From positions 1 through 25,664 of IMG/VR virus record IMGVR_UViG_3300020200_000159: 25,664 nucleotides of DNA. One strand, written 5' to 3'. Positions 7,553 to 14,502 of this stretch are shown piece after piece (positions within the stretch are counted from its first letter, which is position 1; each line of letters starts with the position of its first letter). The stretch is from a virus. The notes beneath the pieces were generated by a model. It saw nothing but the letters and a program-made list of their open reading frames with translations, ran no database searches and had not been told where the DNA came from. The position numbers and the translations under genes are program-made.

Positions 7553-7625
7553 CTTCCAGATACTGTAGCGTCTGGACACGCTTTGCAACGTGAATCGTCA
7601 TGGCGACGGCTTCCAGATACTGTAA
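7553..7625 (-). mobile_element. 73-nt hairpin element, copy 2 (R, 20-nt module, partial R)
   Basis: R at 7553-7589, a 20-nt module at 7590-7609 that is itself a small hairpin (CGTC/GACG), then the first 15-16 nt of R at 7610-7625. Read on the minus strand it starts TTACAG and ends GGAAG. It lies at the junction between the 7598-7900 gene and the 53-aa gene, providing the last codons and stop of the former and part of the ribosome-binding region of the latter. The same 20-nt module recurs at 21026-21045. Confidence 0.85.
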
Positions 7626-7900
7626 AAACGAAAAAACCAGCGGTGAGCGGACTCCACTCGGCTACGCTGGTATACCGCCCGTTGACACATGGCGGCGATT
7701 TGAACTAATTCTGCAAGTGCCTTTTGACTACCGTATTCGGGAATGTTCTTGGTAATCGCATCGGTCTTTACCAACTCCCAGAATTCATCCACTTCCTCAA
7801 GAATCACACTATAAGCTTCATGCGCTGAATGCATGCCGCCTGGGTGTTTAGACCTGGCCTTGCTAAGCTCAACGTTAACCATTTCTGCGAATCTGCTCAT
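7598..7900 (-). CDS. MazG-like hypothetical protein, 3' end overwritten by the repeat element
   Basis: ATG 7900 overlaps the upstream TAA (TAATG), a typical coupled start. The sequence has HEAYSVILEEVDEFWELVKT followed by a helical ALAELVQIAAMCQRAV; the EExxE-like acidic helix and all-alpha look resemble MazG-type nucleotide pyrophosphohydrolases, but not enough to be sure. After FFRF the last residues (YSIWKPSP) are encoded by the 73-nt element, so the native C-terminus is altered. Without the element the frame would run on into the neighbouring gene or stop soon after, depending on the exact junction. Confidence 0.65.
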   Translation of the reverse strand: MSRFAEMVNVELSKARSKHPGGMHSAHEAYSVILEEVDEFWELVKTDAITKNIPEYGSQKALAELVQIAAMCQRAVYQRSRVESAHRWFFRFYSIWKPSP

Positions 7901-8256
7901 TAGTCTTTCAACTCCACTAGGGACTCCCGCCCTTGCCAATCATCCTTGGGATGAGAATGGTGCATCAGAAACTTCCTGGTCTTGCCGCCAACTTCTAGCT
8001 CGAAATACGTCCAGTAGTTGTTGAACAGCTTGACGTTGGTTGCCTCTGTGGGCAGGTGTTTGTCAGGAGCAATCTTGCGGTTCTTGTAATCCGGGGCCTG
8101 ACCGGGTGGAGCCTTGGGGACCACACCGCCATCACCGACCTCAACATGCCTTTTGGTCTTCTGGCAGCCCGACGTGCCGATTAGGGCGACCATAACCGCT
8201 ACTAAACAGAAAGTAAGCAAAACGCCTGTTTTCTCGCTGCTCAAGAACTTGTTCAT
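7900..8256 (-). CDS. Small lipoprotein
   Basis: GGGAG lies 5 nt before ATG 8256. The N-terminus is a signal peptide with a hydrophobic core (GVLLTFCLVAVMVALIGTSG) ending in Cys31, a lipobox-like site for lipid attachment. The mature part is hydrophilic (DGGVVPKAPPGQAPDYK, then YWTYFELEVGGKTRKFLMHH). Envelope lipoproteins in phages can act in superinfection exclusion or lysis; which applies here is unknown. The stop overlaps the next gene's start. Confidence 0.72.
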   Translation of the reverse strand: MNKFLSSEKTGVLLTFCLVAVMVALIGTSGCQKTKRHVEVGDGGVVPKAPPGQAPDYKNRKIAPDKHLPTEATNVKLFNNYWTYFELEVGGKTRKFLMHHSHPKDDWQGRESLVELKD

Positions 8257-8258
8257 AT

Positions 8259-8489
8259 TCACTCCCTGTAATCGTCGTAAACTTCTACACACCAGTCGCC
8301 ACCGTCCACAGGCGATTTGACTATAACGTCGCCGTATTTTGCACAGAAATCGGTCAATTCGTCAAGGTCACTAAATTCCACAAACCAATCATAGGTATCC
8401 TTGCCTTCGCCCGTGTGCCGATAAATAGCCTCGGTGCAAGGCCGTTCATTGTTGCCTCGGCCACTAGTGCGTGCGATGCGGAACTTCAT
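8259..8489 (-). CDS. Hypothetical protein (76 aa)
   Basis: A good GGAGG Shine-Dalgarno precedes ATG 8489. The product is acidic with many aromatic residues (DTYDWFVEFSDLDELTDFCA, DWCVEVYDDYRE). No family recognised. Its stop lies within the ribosome binding site of the lipoprotein gene, so the two are probably co-translated. It is the first gene of the run down to the helicase. Confidence 0.7.
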   Translation of the reverse strand: MKFRIARTSGRGNNERPCTEAIYRHTGEGKDTYDWFVEFSDLDELTDFCAKYGDVIVKSPVDGGDWCVEVYDDYRE

Positions 8490-8715
8490 CTCAAGCCTCC
8501 AACCAGGTAGGGGTCCAACTTTTCAGTAATTTAATGCCTCGGATGGCGTGCGTTAGTTGCATGAGGCCAATATAACCACAGCAACAATTTTTTTCCAGAC
8601 AAGTTTATGAATTGCATACCGACGTTACAGCCAAAACTATCTGCAACGTGGTGTCGGTGCCGACCGAGTTACCAGCAAAAGCCAGTTGCTGACAGGGAAG
8701 ACACTCAAGCCATAA
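8490..8715. other. Intergenic region without a convincing gene
   Basis: Between the terminator/element at 8716-8803 and the 76-aa gene. It should hold the promoter of the minus-strand run beginning at 8489. A TATATT with a TTGTTG upstream is present on the minus strand, but the spacing is not convincing. Short open frames on both strands lack starts or ribosome binding sites. I see no tRNA fold. Confidence 0.4.
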
Positions 8716-8761
8716 CTTCCAGATACTGTAGCGTCTGGACACGCTTTGCAACTCCTCATAA
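8716..8761 (-). mobile_element. 46-nt hairpin element, copy 3
   Basis: Identical to copy 1: R (8716-8752) plus TCCTCATAA. It is inserted at the T-run just downstream of the minus-strand terminator, in an intergenic position. In minus sense the flanks are CCCCTTT before and TTATGGC after. Confidence 0.85.
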
Positions 8762-8803
8762 AAAAGGGGCGGTAGCACAGAATAAATCCTGCACACCGCC
8801 CCC
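8762..8803 (-). terminator. Rho-independent terminator of the 86-aa gene
   Basis: On the minus strand, an 8-bp GC-rich stem (GGGGCGGT ... ACCGCCCC; plus-strand arms 8766-8773 and 8795-8802) with a long loop is followed by a T run. Part of the T run is shared with the inserted element. Confidence 0.75.
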
Positions 8804-8814
8804 AACTGGGTGGT

Positions 8815-9075
8815 TTAGGCTTCCACTAGGTCTGGAATGCGTTTGTTGAGTTCTCTGTCAATATACTCTTGTGCCTTGTCAAGCATATCATAGAACTCAT
8901 CACAAGAGCGAGCCGAGCCAAACCACTTATCGAGGTCGTTACAGTTCGCCATCGTGTTTATCGCTTCCGCTAAATCGCTGCCCATTCTTTGGTTCAATCG
9001 ACCACTAAGGAATTTCAAATTGTCTATGGTCAATCGACCCACGTATTCTTTCAACATGGTATCTACCTTTTTCAT
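8815..9075 (-). CDS. Hypothetical helical protein (86 aa)
   Basis: AGGTCAGGAC precedes ATG 9075; an internal Met at residue 7 is an alternative. The product is helical (LTIDNLKFLSGRLNQRMGSD, YDMLDKAQEYIDRELNKRI) with two Cys. No family recognised. It is closed by a strong terminator, so it is the last gene of the unit containing the amidoligase. Confidence 0.68.
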   Translation of the reverse strand: MKKVDTMLKEYVGRLTIDNLKFLSGRLNQRMGSDLAEAINTMANCNDLDKWFGSARSCDEFYDMLDKAQEYIDRELNKRIPDLVEA

Positions 9076-9163
9076 TGTCCTGACCTCTCGTTAGAAAATC
9101 GGAGACGAGGCACGGAATACATGATATTTACCAGAAGAAAAACAAAATAACAAGGGCAAAATA

Positions 9164-9460
9164 TCAAACCACGTCTAGGTGGCGCACCGTCTCTCCCTCA
9201 TGGTTGATAATAGTATCTTCGTAGACAACCGTATTCTTGTTGTCAGCGAAACGGACGCCACAGTTATAAGAATCCAGCACTGTTATGCGGTCTTCACGGC
9301 TTGCCATTACCCAGCAATAATCTTCGACGTTCACCAGTTGACCATCCTGGCCTAGCTGGTTTACGCCAATTTCTAGCACAATACCGTCTGGCAACAATAG
9401 TTTTACTGAACCATGCTTCGATAATTGTGTGATGAGTAGTGCTTGAAGTTTGTTGTTCAC
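9164..9460 (-). CDS. Hypothetical protein (98 aa), GTG start
   Basis: A GTG start at 9460 is supported by GGGAGG 8 nt upstream. The sequence is a beta-rich small domain (KLLLPDGIVLEIGVN, YCWVMASREDRITVLDSYNC). No family recognised. Confidence 0.68.
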   Translation of the reverse strand: MNNKLQALLITQLSKHGSVKLLLPDGIVLEIGVNQLGQDGQLVNVEDYCWVMASREDRITVLDSYNCGVRFADNKNTVVYEDTIINHEGETVRHLDVV

Positions 9461-9522
9461 GGCTGAATCCTCCCAAAGATAGGACGACTTGTTTGTCGTT
9501 GTCTTTTATATAGGATTCATAA

Positions 9523-9984
9523 TCAATAAAAGTTAACGTGAGAAGGATTCATTAACCGATACGAAAAACCCTCAAAAATACGGCGTTCTAGCTCAGTTTG
9601 GTGAGGACTAGGCACCGCTTTCCCATCTTTGTCGGTCACTTTACTCCAGCAGTAAATCTTGCGATTGCCTTGAAAAATTTCTACCAAAGACAGATGTTCC
9701 TCTCCCAGGAATCGCTTGCCAATCTTGCAGACTAATATAAAAGGTAGGAAAGGACTGTACTTACCCAAGACCTTGAGTGATTCGACGTAATTGTGTTCGT
9801 ACTCAGCCTTGCTATAGTGCAGGATGAGGTTATAACCATCTACATGGACATCCCTTGCCTTGATGCAGTTGATGGCATCTTCTTCTTCGTGGGGAACTCT
9901 AGGGAAGTTGTAAGGAACAAGAAAATCACCAAACGAACGCATCTTTTCAACAATAGTGTCCAGTTTTTCGTGTGGGTAAAGCAT
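9523..9984 (-). CDS. Hypothetical protein downstream of the amidoligase (153 aa)
   Basis: ATG 9984 is preferred: GAGG lies about 10 nt upstream and overlaps the amidoligase stop. A longer start at 10020 would overlap that gene. Visible features are an acidic HEEEDAINCIKARDVHVDGY segment and a hydrophobic YSPFLPFILVCKIGKRFLGE strand-helix. No family recognised. The tight arrangement suggests it works with the amidoligase; in known amidoligase operons the partner is often a cyclotransferase or peptidase, but no such motif is visible. Confidence 0.7.
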   Translation of the reverse strand: MLYPHEKLDTIVEKMRSFGDFLVPYNFPRVPHEEEDAINCIKARDVHVDGYNLILHYSKAEYEHNYVESLKVLGKYSPFLPFILVCKIGKRFLGEEHLSLVEIFQGNRKIYCWSKVTDKDGKAVPSPHQTELERRIFEGFSYRLMNPSHVNFY

Positions 9985-9997
9985 ATTGTATATATCC

Positions 9998-11044
9998 TCA
10001 AACCCGGTAATTGTTACCATAGAGCGCCAGGTCATACTCTGGCGGTTCTAACTCGTAGTTGAGCATCTTCATCTGACCATCCTTGATTAACTCTAGTGCC
10101 ATTTCGGATATTTCTCTTAGTGCAGGCAGGCGTGCCTTCTTAGAGTATATGCCAACTTCGGCCCATTCCCTAACGTTTTCTACCAACCTCGACAGAAACC
10201 AGTTTCTCACTTGTTTCATGCCGTCACTGAGAAGATAACTTCCGTCAAATCCCAATAGCTCAAAGACATCTTTAGGGTCAAGCCACGCCATCCCTGTCCA
10301 GGGGTCGCCTGGAACGTAGGGGCGGGGAGGGTTACGCTTTCTGGTCATCTCTACAAAATGCAACACAAGCCTGACCCAATTCTTAACCCAATAGGGGTTC
10401 TTGCAGAACGAATGCTCAGCAATTCTGAACTCTATCGTTGGCCGCTTGCCCTCACTCAAATGGAAGGTGTTCAGGGTGGTATATTTGGACTCCCCGACGA
10501 GCTTGATAAGCGACTCGGCCTCCATCTGAGTGTCATGCGAAATCCAGTCCCACAGGCCGATAGACTGACAGTAACGGTTGTTCTTGCGGTGATACGGCAC
10601 CGAATCCATGAAGACCTTCTCTGCCTTAATCCACCATCTAATCACATTGGCGACCTCATGCAAGGTCATATCAGAAACATCCACATGGATGTGCAGGGAG
10701 CATCGCCCGTCAGCCTTAATCTTGTCATCAAGGCGGAAAGCATCAAGCACCTGGAGGATTTGTTTGAGGCCGTACCAGCCCCGGCTCACAGGCGAACATG
10801 CTTCCATGCCGCAACTGCTGTCTGGTTTGACAACCCAATAACCTGCCGTCCTCTCCCAATGAGTCGGACCCCACTTCCTGATTTCGACGTACTGGCCTAG
10901 AGTTTTACTAATGAGGTTAGACACATAATGGATGCCTTCGGGCATGGCCTTTTCTGGTAGTTTGTCTCTGCCGTCAAACGCATTAACCTCTATCTCTACA
11001 CCAAATCGTCGGGGGCAGTTAAGACTAAGAAGAACAGAATCCAT
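9998..11044 (-). CDS. Amidoligase (COOH-NH2 ligase, glutamine-synthetase-like fold)
   Basis: 348 aa. The N-terminal FGVEIEVNAF gives the E-x-E metal-binding pair (about 17 and 19). Then come YWVVKPDSSCGMEACSPVSR (nucleotide/substrate region), RCSLHIHVDVSDM with His residues, and TIEFRIAEHSF near residue 215. These are the hallmarks of the amidoligase family, ATP-dependent enzymes that form amide or peptide bonds on small molecules, peptides or proteins. Targets in phages are unknown; modification of the host wall, of a peptide or of DNA bases are options from the literature. The -10 box of its own promoter lies only 9 nt before the ATG, so the mRNA may be almost leaderless. Confidence 0.85.
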   Translation of the reverse strand: MDSVLLSLNCPRRFGVEIEVNAFDGRDKLPEKAMPEGIHYVSNLISKTLGQYVEIRKWGPTHWERTAGYWVVKPDSSCGMEACSPVSRGWYGLKQILQVLDAFRLDDKIKADGRCSLHIHVDVSDMTLHEVANVIRWWIKAEKVFMDSVPYHRKNNRYCQSIGLWDWISHDTQMEAESLIKLVGESKYTTLNTFHLSEGKRPTIEFRIAEHSFCKNPYWVKNWVRLVLHFVEMTRKRNPPRPYVPGDPWTGMAWLDPKDVFELLGFDGSYLLSDGMKQVRNWFLSRLVENVREWAEVGIYSKKARLPALREISEMALELIKDGQMKMLNYELEPPEYDLALYGNNYRV

Positions 11045-11053
11045 ATTTCACCA

Positions 11054-11082
11054 ATTATACCATTTAGGTTTGCACAAGACAA
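11054..11082 (-). promoter_or_regulatory. Sigma70-type promoter of the amidoligase operon
   Basis: Minus strand: TTGTCT (plus 11077-11082), 17-nt spacer, TATAAT (plus 11054-11059) with TGG immediately upstream (extended -10). The expected transcription start lies only 2-4 nt before the ATG. Confidence 0.7.
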
Positions 11083-11097
11083 GAATCTTGCTATAAT
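11070..11097 (+). promoter_or_regulatory. Extended -10 promoter of the 165-aa gene
   Basis: TATAAT at 11092-11097 preceded by TGC (TGn extended -10); a weak -35 TTGCAC at 11070-11075 with 16-nt spacing. It is divergent from the amidoligase promoter, and the two -35 regions are adjacent. Confidence 0.7.
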
Positions 11098-11123
11098 TAA
11101 ATCACTAGGTTAATGGAGTGGCT

Positions 11124-11621
11124 ATGACTGACAAAAATATCATGCGTGACTGTAAGTGTTTGATGATTACCACTAAAGACCATAGGAAGTTCTTCACCTA
11201 TGAGAAGAACTATATGCAACTGCTGGAATTCTCGAAACTTTTTGGGGCCGAAGTGTCTATCGTTAACGTGAAAGAGGCGGAAGTGCTAGACTTAGCTCAA
11301 TTAGCACCTGCCTTTTGCGATGCTAATTACATCCCTGAGAAGCGACCAAACTATCAAGTCCTAGAAATTAAACTACCGCAGAGGAAAAAGAGGAAACGAC
11401 AAGACATCCTCAAGATGGCCCAGGTCATCCAGGGACACATCTCAAAGGCTTTCTTGAAGGGTGAAGTGGTTTCTTTGAAGAAGCTCAACAAGAAGTTCGC
11501 CGAAGAGAAACTTACACTGGCCTGTTTATGCAACCATGTGGCCGTGGCGAAGAAGGCGTTGGAAGAGAAAGGCTATCGAGTTGTGAAGGTTGGCGGCGGG
11601 CAGTATCAGATTGCAAACTAA
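11124..11621 (+). CDS. Hypothetical protein, possible DNA-binding C-terminus (165 aa)
   Basis: GGAG 5 nt before ATG 11124 decides the start over the upstream GTG 11118. The N-terminal half is a small alpha/beta unit (KCLMITTKDHRKFFTYEKNY); the middle is strongly basic (LPQRKKRKRQD), and the C-terminal 70 residues look like a winged-helix domain (FLKGEVVSLKKLNKKFAEEK, then KKALEEKGYRVVKVGGGQYQ). It is a single-gene unit with its own strong promoter and a terminator, so it may be an early regulator. No named family. Confidence 0.75.
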   Translation: MTDKNIMRDCKCLMITTKDHRKFFTYEKNYMQLLEFSKLFGAEVSIVNVKEAEVLDLAQLAPAFCDANYIPEKRPNYQVLEIKLPQRKKRKRQDILKMAQVIQGHISKAFLKGEVVSLKKLNKKFAEEKLTLACLCNHVAVAKKALEEKGYRVVKVGGGQYQIAN

Positions 11622-11655
11622 AAAGGGGCTTCTTCCGTAGAAGAAACCCCTTTTT
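11620..11655. terminator. Bidirectional rho-independent terminator
   Basis: AAAAAGGGG-CTTCTTC / GAAGAA-CCCCTTTTT forms a stem of about 11 bp with a CGTA loop, and T runs follow on both strands. It serves the 165-aa gene (+) and the SIMPL/recA unit (-). Confidence 0.85.
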
Positions 11656-11858
11656 GGTAGTTACTTTTGTTCAATGGCCGGGACTACCCCGCCCACCCTT
11701 CGTGGTGGGTTGTCAATCTCCCAGGTGACGTTGACATTCACCGTCAGCGTTCGTTCTCCAGGGCCAACAGGCGTTGCTCCTGGTCGGGCATCTGCCATTC
11801 GTGCCATGCCACTTTCTTGGTAGGCATTGTACGAATGCTGCTCGCTAACGCTTTTCAA

Positions 11859-11947
11859 CTTCCAGATACTGTAGCGTCTGGACACGCTTTGCAACCTTAA
11901 CTGAGTTGGGCAAGCTTTACGGTGTCACCAGCTTCCAGATACTGTAA
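11859..11947 (-). mobile_element. 89-nt hairpin element, copy 4 (R, 36-nt module, partial R)
   Basis: R at 11859-11895, the 36-nt module at 11896-11931, and the first 15-16 nt of R at 11932-11947. In minus sense it begins TTACAGTATC and ends GGAAG. The 36-nt module contains three short palindromes (AACTGAGTT, AAGCTT, GGTGTCACC) and recurs at 21351-21386, 25570-25605 and 25643 to the window end. Confidence 0.85.
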
Positions 11948-12034
11948 GAAACCAACCTTACCTCCAGCCGTCTTAACCATCATGTCGGCCTTACGGCGGG
12001 CGTCTTCAACCGCTGCTACTCTGGCTTTATCGAG

Positions 12035-12071
12035 CTTCCAGATACTGTAGCGTCTGGACACGCTTTGCAAC
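12035..12071 (-). mobile_element. Solitary 37-bp R unit, copy 5
   Basis: An exact R unit without a visible module. On its upstream side in minus sense it is preceded by GTGTAC, the same six bases that precede the R-36-R copy at 21314-21423. It marks the edge of the deleted SIMPL N-terminal half. Confidence 0.8.
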
Positions 12072-12117
12072 GTACACACGCACACAAATGTTTATGTCTA
12101 GCGGGAGGTTGGTTATG

Positions 12118-12144
12118 CTATTTTTTGGCATAACTCGTTTGAAG
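12118..12144. repeat. Short inverted repeat in the rearranged SIMPL 5' region
   Basis: GTTATGC and GCATAAC flank an AT-rich loop (ATTTTTTG region) near 12112-12136. It lies in DNA that does not match the expected SIMPL coding sequence. Its role is unclear; it could be a weak terminator or just part of the foreign segment. Confidence 0.35.
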
Positions 12145-12252
12145 CATGACGTTTATGTTCCAAAACATACGCATCTTGGGGCAGCTAGCAACAGCAAGGC
12201 AAAGGCGGAAACCATTCGCTTCATTCTTTCTCTCCTTCTTTGGTTAAGGAAC

Positions 12253-13269
12253 TCAACGCAGATTGTACTTGGCTCTGATTTGTTTCTCAAACACGGTAGC
12301 CAAGTCTGGATTTTGGTTGAGATAGTCACACAACTGCTCAACGCCTTGTGCAACATTTTTCCCATCAATCTTATACCATGAACCAGACTTATCAACCAAG
12401 TCCATTTCGGTGGCCAGGTCGATAATTTCTTTGGTCTTGTTAATGCCCTTGCCGAAAGTTATTTCAAAGGTCGCAGAACGGAATGGCGGTGCAAGCTTGT
12501 TCTTTACAACCTTGCAGACAGTATCATTGCCGGTGGCATCGTTGTCACCTTCTTTGACGCTGCCCTTGCGCCGGGATTCAATTCTCAGCGAACTCCAGAA
12601 CTTCAAAGCAAGACCGCCAGTGGTCGTTTCGGGGTTGCCAAACATCACGCCAATCTTCTGACGAATCTGGTTGATGAATACCATGCAAGTCTTAGTCCTG
12701 GACAGCGTGCCGCCCAACATACGACAAGCTTTCGACATCAGGCGGGCCTGCGTACCTACATGGTAGTCAGTTACTTCCCCCTCAAGTTCTGCTTTGGGAA
12801 TCATAGCCGCTACTGAGTCAAGCACAACAATGTCGAACGCACCAGAAGTAGCAATTTCATCAATGATGTCGATGGCCATTTCGCCGTGAGAAGGCTGAGA
12901 AAGGACCAAGCTACTCAGGTCAACGCCCAAAGCTTCCATGTAGGTTGGGTCAAGGGCATGTTCAATGTCGATATAAGCTGCTAGACCGCCCTTCTTTTGT
13001 GCTTGGGCTACTGCCGACAATGCTAGTGTTGTCTTGCCGCTAGACTCTGGCCCGTAAATTTCAACGATTCTTCCCCTTGGAAGCCCGCCGATGCCCGTCG
13101 CTATGTCCAGATTCATTGAGCCGGTAGAAATAACCTCTACGTCCAGTTTTGGCATATCGGTATAGACGCCGATAGTGCCTAACCCATGCTGCTTGTTAAG
13201 TTTTGCAAGTACGGCGTTACGAATGTCGCCTTTGTCATCAACAGGCTGTTGTTCCTTATGTTTTGCCAT
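12253..13269 (-). CDS. recA: RecA recombinase (bacterial type)
   Basis: 338 aa, full-length. Walker A GPESSGKTT at 73-81, the YIDIEHALDP strand, VLDSVAAMIPKAELEGEV (Walker B and L1), and the canonical L2 loop NQIRQKIGVMFGNPETTTGG, followed by the C-terminal domain. The L2 loop is nearly the same as in E. coli RecA, so this is a RecA and not a T4 UvsX-type protein. It catalyses homologous pairing, probably for recombination-dependent replication. GGAG precedes ATG 13269. A terminator separates it from the gp32-like gene upstream, and the broken SIMPL gene follows after 28 nt. Confidence 0.95.
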   Translation of the reverse strand: MAKHKEQQPVDDKGDIRNAVLAKLNKQHGLGTIGVYTDMPKLDVEVISTGSMNLDIATGIGGLPRGRIVEIYGPESSGKTTLALSAVAQAQKKGGLAAYIDIEHALDPTYMEALGVDLSSLVLSQPSHGEMAIDIIDEIATSGAFDIVVLDSVAAMIPKAELEGEVTDYHVGTQARLMSKACRMLGGTLSRTKTCMVFINQIRQKIGVMFGNPETTTGGLALKFWSSLRIESRRKGSVKEGDNDATGNDTVCKVVKNKLAPPFRSATFEITFGKGINKTKEIIDLATEMDLVDKSGSWYKIDGKNVAQGVEQLCDYLNQNPDLATVFEKQIRAKYNLR

Positions 13270-13296
13270 CGTTATCTCCTTGTTAGTTTCGTTGAT

Positions 13297-13345
13297 AGAA
13301 AAATAGCCCTACAGACCTTGGTTTGCTCAAAGTCTGTAGGGCTAA
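13297..13345 (-). terminator. Terminator between the ssDNA-binding protein gene and recA
   Basis: A perfect 12-bp stem (AGCCCTACAGAC at 13305-13316 with GTCTGTAGGGCT at 13332-13343) followed on the minus strand by ATTTTTC. It probably lets the single-stranded DNA-binding protein be made at a level independent of recA. Confidence 0.85.
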
Positions 13346-13352
13346 CGAATGG

Positions 13353-14342
13353 TTACGGCTTGATTTTCTTGAGTTCGTCAAGGAAATCCTGAGCCACTAG
13401 TGGCTCACTCTTCGACGGAGGGGTTGGTGCCGAAGTCGGCTCCTTAGCGGCAGACTGTGCCGCCACTACCTGCTCAACCTGCTCCTCCAGCGTTTGGGCT
13501 GGTGCCGCACCATCGGCGGGCTTGCGGAACTCGTTGATGTCGAAGCCGGTGTCGTCACTCTTGATGACGCCAAGGTGCTTCTTCAACTCAACTTTCATTT
13601 CATCTGGAGACTGTAACTTCCGCAAGGCCCCAAGGTCATGCAGTGTTGCGAGCCACTGTTCAACCTGGTCGGGGTCGCCCAACGGGGACGGCTCCTGGAA
13701 CTTGCTTTCGTTATAATCCGGGAAGGAGTCCTTACCGGGACGGACGGACTTGATGATTTTGAAGTCCCGGCCATTCTTGATGTCAGTGATGTCACCAAGG
13801 CCCTTCTCTTCGTTAGCCTTGTCGCCAACGATGGCTCGGACAATGCGTTCATGAAGCTGAACGCCAATGGAAAGAATCTTAGGACCGATGTTCTTCTGGA
13901 CTTCGCCAGTCTTGGGGTCAACCTGCTGACGAACGATGCAGTTGTAGTAGTACCGCTCGAACGCCTTAACTTCCCTAGCCTGGTCTTGAAGTTCCTTAGC
14001 CCGCTTCTCATCAGCGTCTTCGGACTCTTTCCAAAGCTCACTGTTATACTTGCAGATGGGGCAAGGGCACTTCGGGTCAGCGTCACGCCAGAATGTCTTA
14101 CCCTGCGGGGTTACAGTAAGTACCCTGGGGCAGTGCAGGTTGCGCTTGTTGACCTTGTGGATACGGGTTGCACAATACAGCTTCTTGCCCTTAGCGGGCG
14201 GTAGGATGCGAACTACCACGAAGCCAGCCTTTTCTGGCATACGCACCAAATCCGACAAGAAATCGCCGCCTTGACCTTGTTCAAGACGCTCGCTCTCTTG
14301 CGAAAGTGCTGCCATATCCAGCACATCGTAATTCTGAGCCAT
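13353..14342 (-). CDS. Single-stranded DNA-binding protein, T4 gp32-like
   Basis: 329 aa. A basic N-terminus is followed by an OB-fold-like core with the gp32 zinc arrangement: H70/C71 in RNLHCPRV, then KCPCPICKYN (C92, C94, C97). LWKESEDADEKRAKELQ follows, as in T4 gp32 relatives. The C-terminus is low-complexity (APAQTLEEQVEQVVAAQSAA) and ends in a tail carrying acidic residues (VAQDFLDELKKIKP), the usual site for recruiting replication and recombination partners. It protects ssDNA and works with RecA, the UvsY-like mediator and the helicase in this window. Start ATG 14342 has GGAGATTACG before it. Confidence 0.88.
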   Translation of the reverse strand: MAQNYDVLDMAALSQESERLEQGQGGDFLSDLVRMPEKAGFVVVRILPPAKGKKLYCATRIHKVNKRNLHCPRVLTVTPQGKTFWRDADPKCPCPICKYNSELWKESEDADEKRAKELQDQAREVKAFERYYYNCIVRQQVDPKTGEVQKNIGPKILSIGVQLHERIVRAIVGDKANEEKGLGDITDIKNGRDFKIIKSVRPGKDSFPDYNESKFQEPSPLGDPDQVEQWLATLHDLGALRKLQSPDEMKVELKKHLGVIKSDDTGFDINEFRKPADGAAPAQTLEEQVEQVVAAQSAAKEPTSAPTPPSKSEPLVAQDFLDELKKIKP

Positions 14343-14382
14343 CGTAATCTCCTCGTTTGTAAAGTTACTTAACGTTGTTGTA

Positions 14383-14401
14383 GTTACAATCCATTTGTAA
14401 C
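14383..14401. promoter_or_regulatory. Perfect inverted repeat upstream of the ssDNA-binding protein gene
   Basis: GTTACAATCCATTTGTAAC has 7-bp arms and a 5-nt centre, about 40 bp before the gene's ATG. It could be an operator or an autoregulatory mRNA element (T4 gp32 represses its own translation). The half site TGTAGTTACAA also occurs near 7359-7369, upstream of the LAGLIDADG gene. Confidence 0.4.
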
Positions 14402-14502
14402 TTGTTCTCTTTTATCACAATCGACTCATCCTTGCAATATATCTATCCAAAAATAACTAAAATTATTTGCCAAAAGTGTCGAATGGGTCACTACTATACA
14501 GT

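Larger units (their letters stand above)
11661..12224 (-). pseudogene. SIMPL-domain (DUF541) secreted protein, broken by two elements and an N-terminal deletion
   Basis: AAGGAG precedes ATG 12224, which opens a signal peptide (MKRMVSAFALLLLAAP) that soon stops at 12153. The C-terminal half is the typical end of a SIMPL domain: DKARVAAVEDARRKADMMVK, TAGGKVG, then LKSVSEQHSYNAYQESGMAR and PGERTLTVNVNVTWEID. It is interrupted by an 89-nt element at 11859-11947; removing it gives GKVGFLKSVSE in frame. A second element at 12035-12071 sits at the 5' edge of the surviving half. The central part expected in this family is missing, and 12072-12152 does not encode it. SIMPL proteins are periplasmic; their function is poorly known. 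Most likely non-functional here. Confidence 0.7.

Noticed and set aside
8490-8715. A tRNA or small RNA gene
   Set aside because: Some short complementary stretches exist, but no cloverleaf or conserved T-loop could be drawn.
8607-8849. A plus-strand small gene running through copy 3 of the element
   Set aside because: No ribosome binding site, crosses a minus-strand terminator and the element, and the peptide looks random.
10358-10900. A long plus-strand frame of 180 codons
   Set aside because: It is antisense to the amidoligase, whose motifs are clear; no ribosome binding site.
13638-14204. A plus-strand frame of 188 codons
   Set aside because: Antisense shadow of the gp32-like gene.
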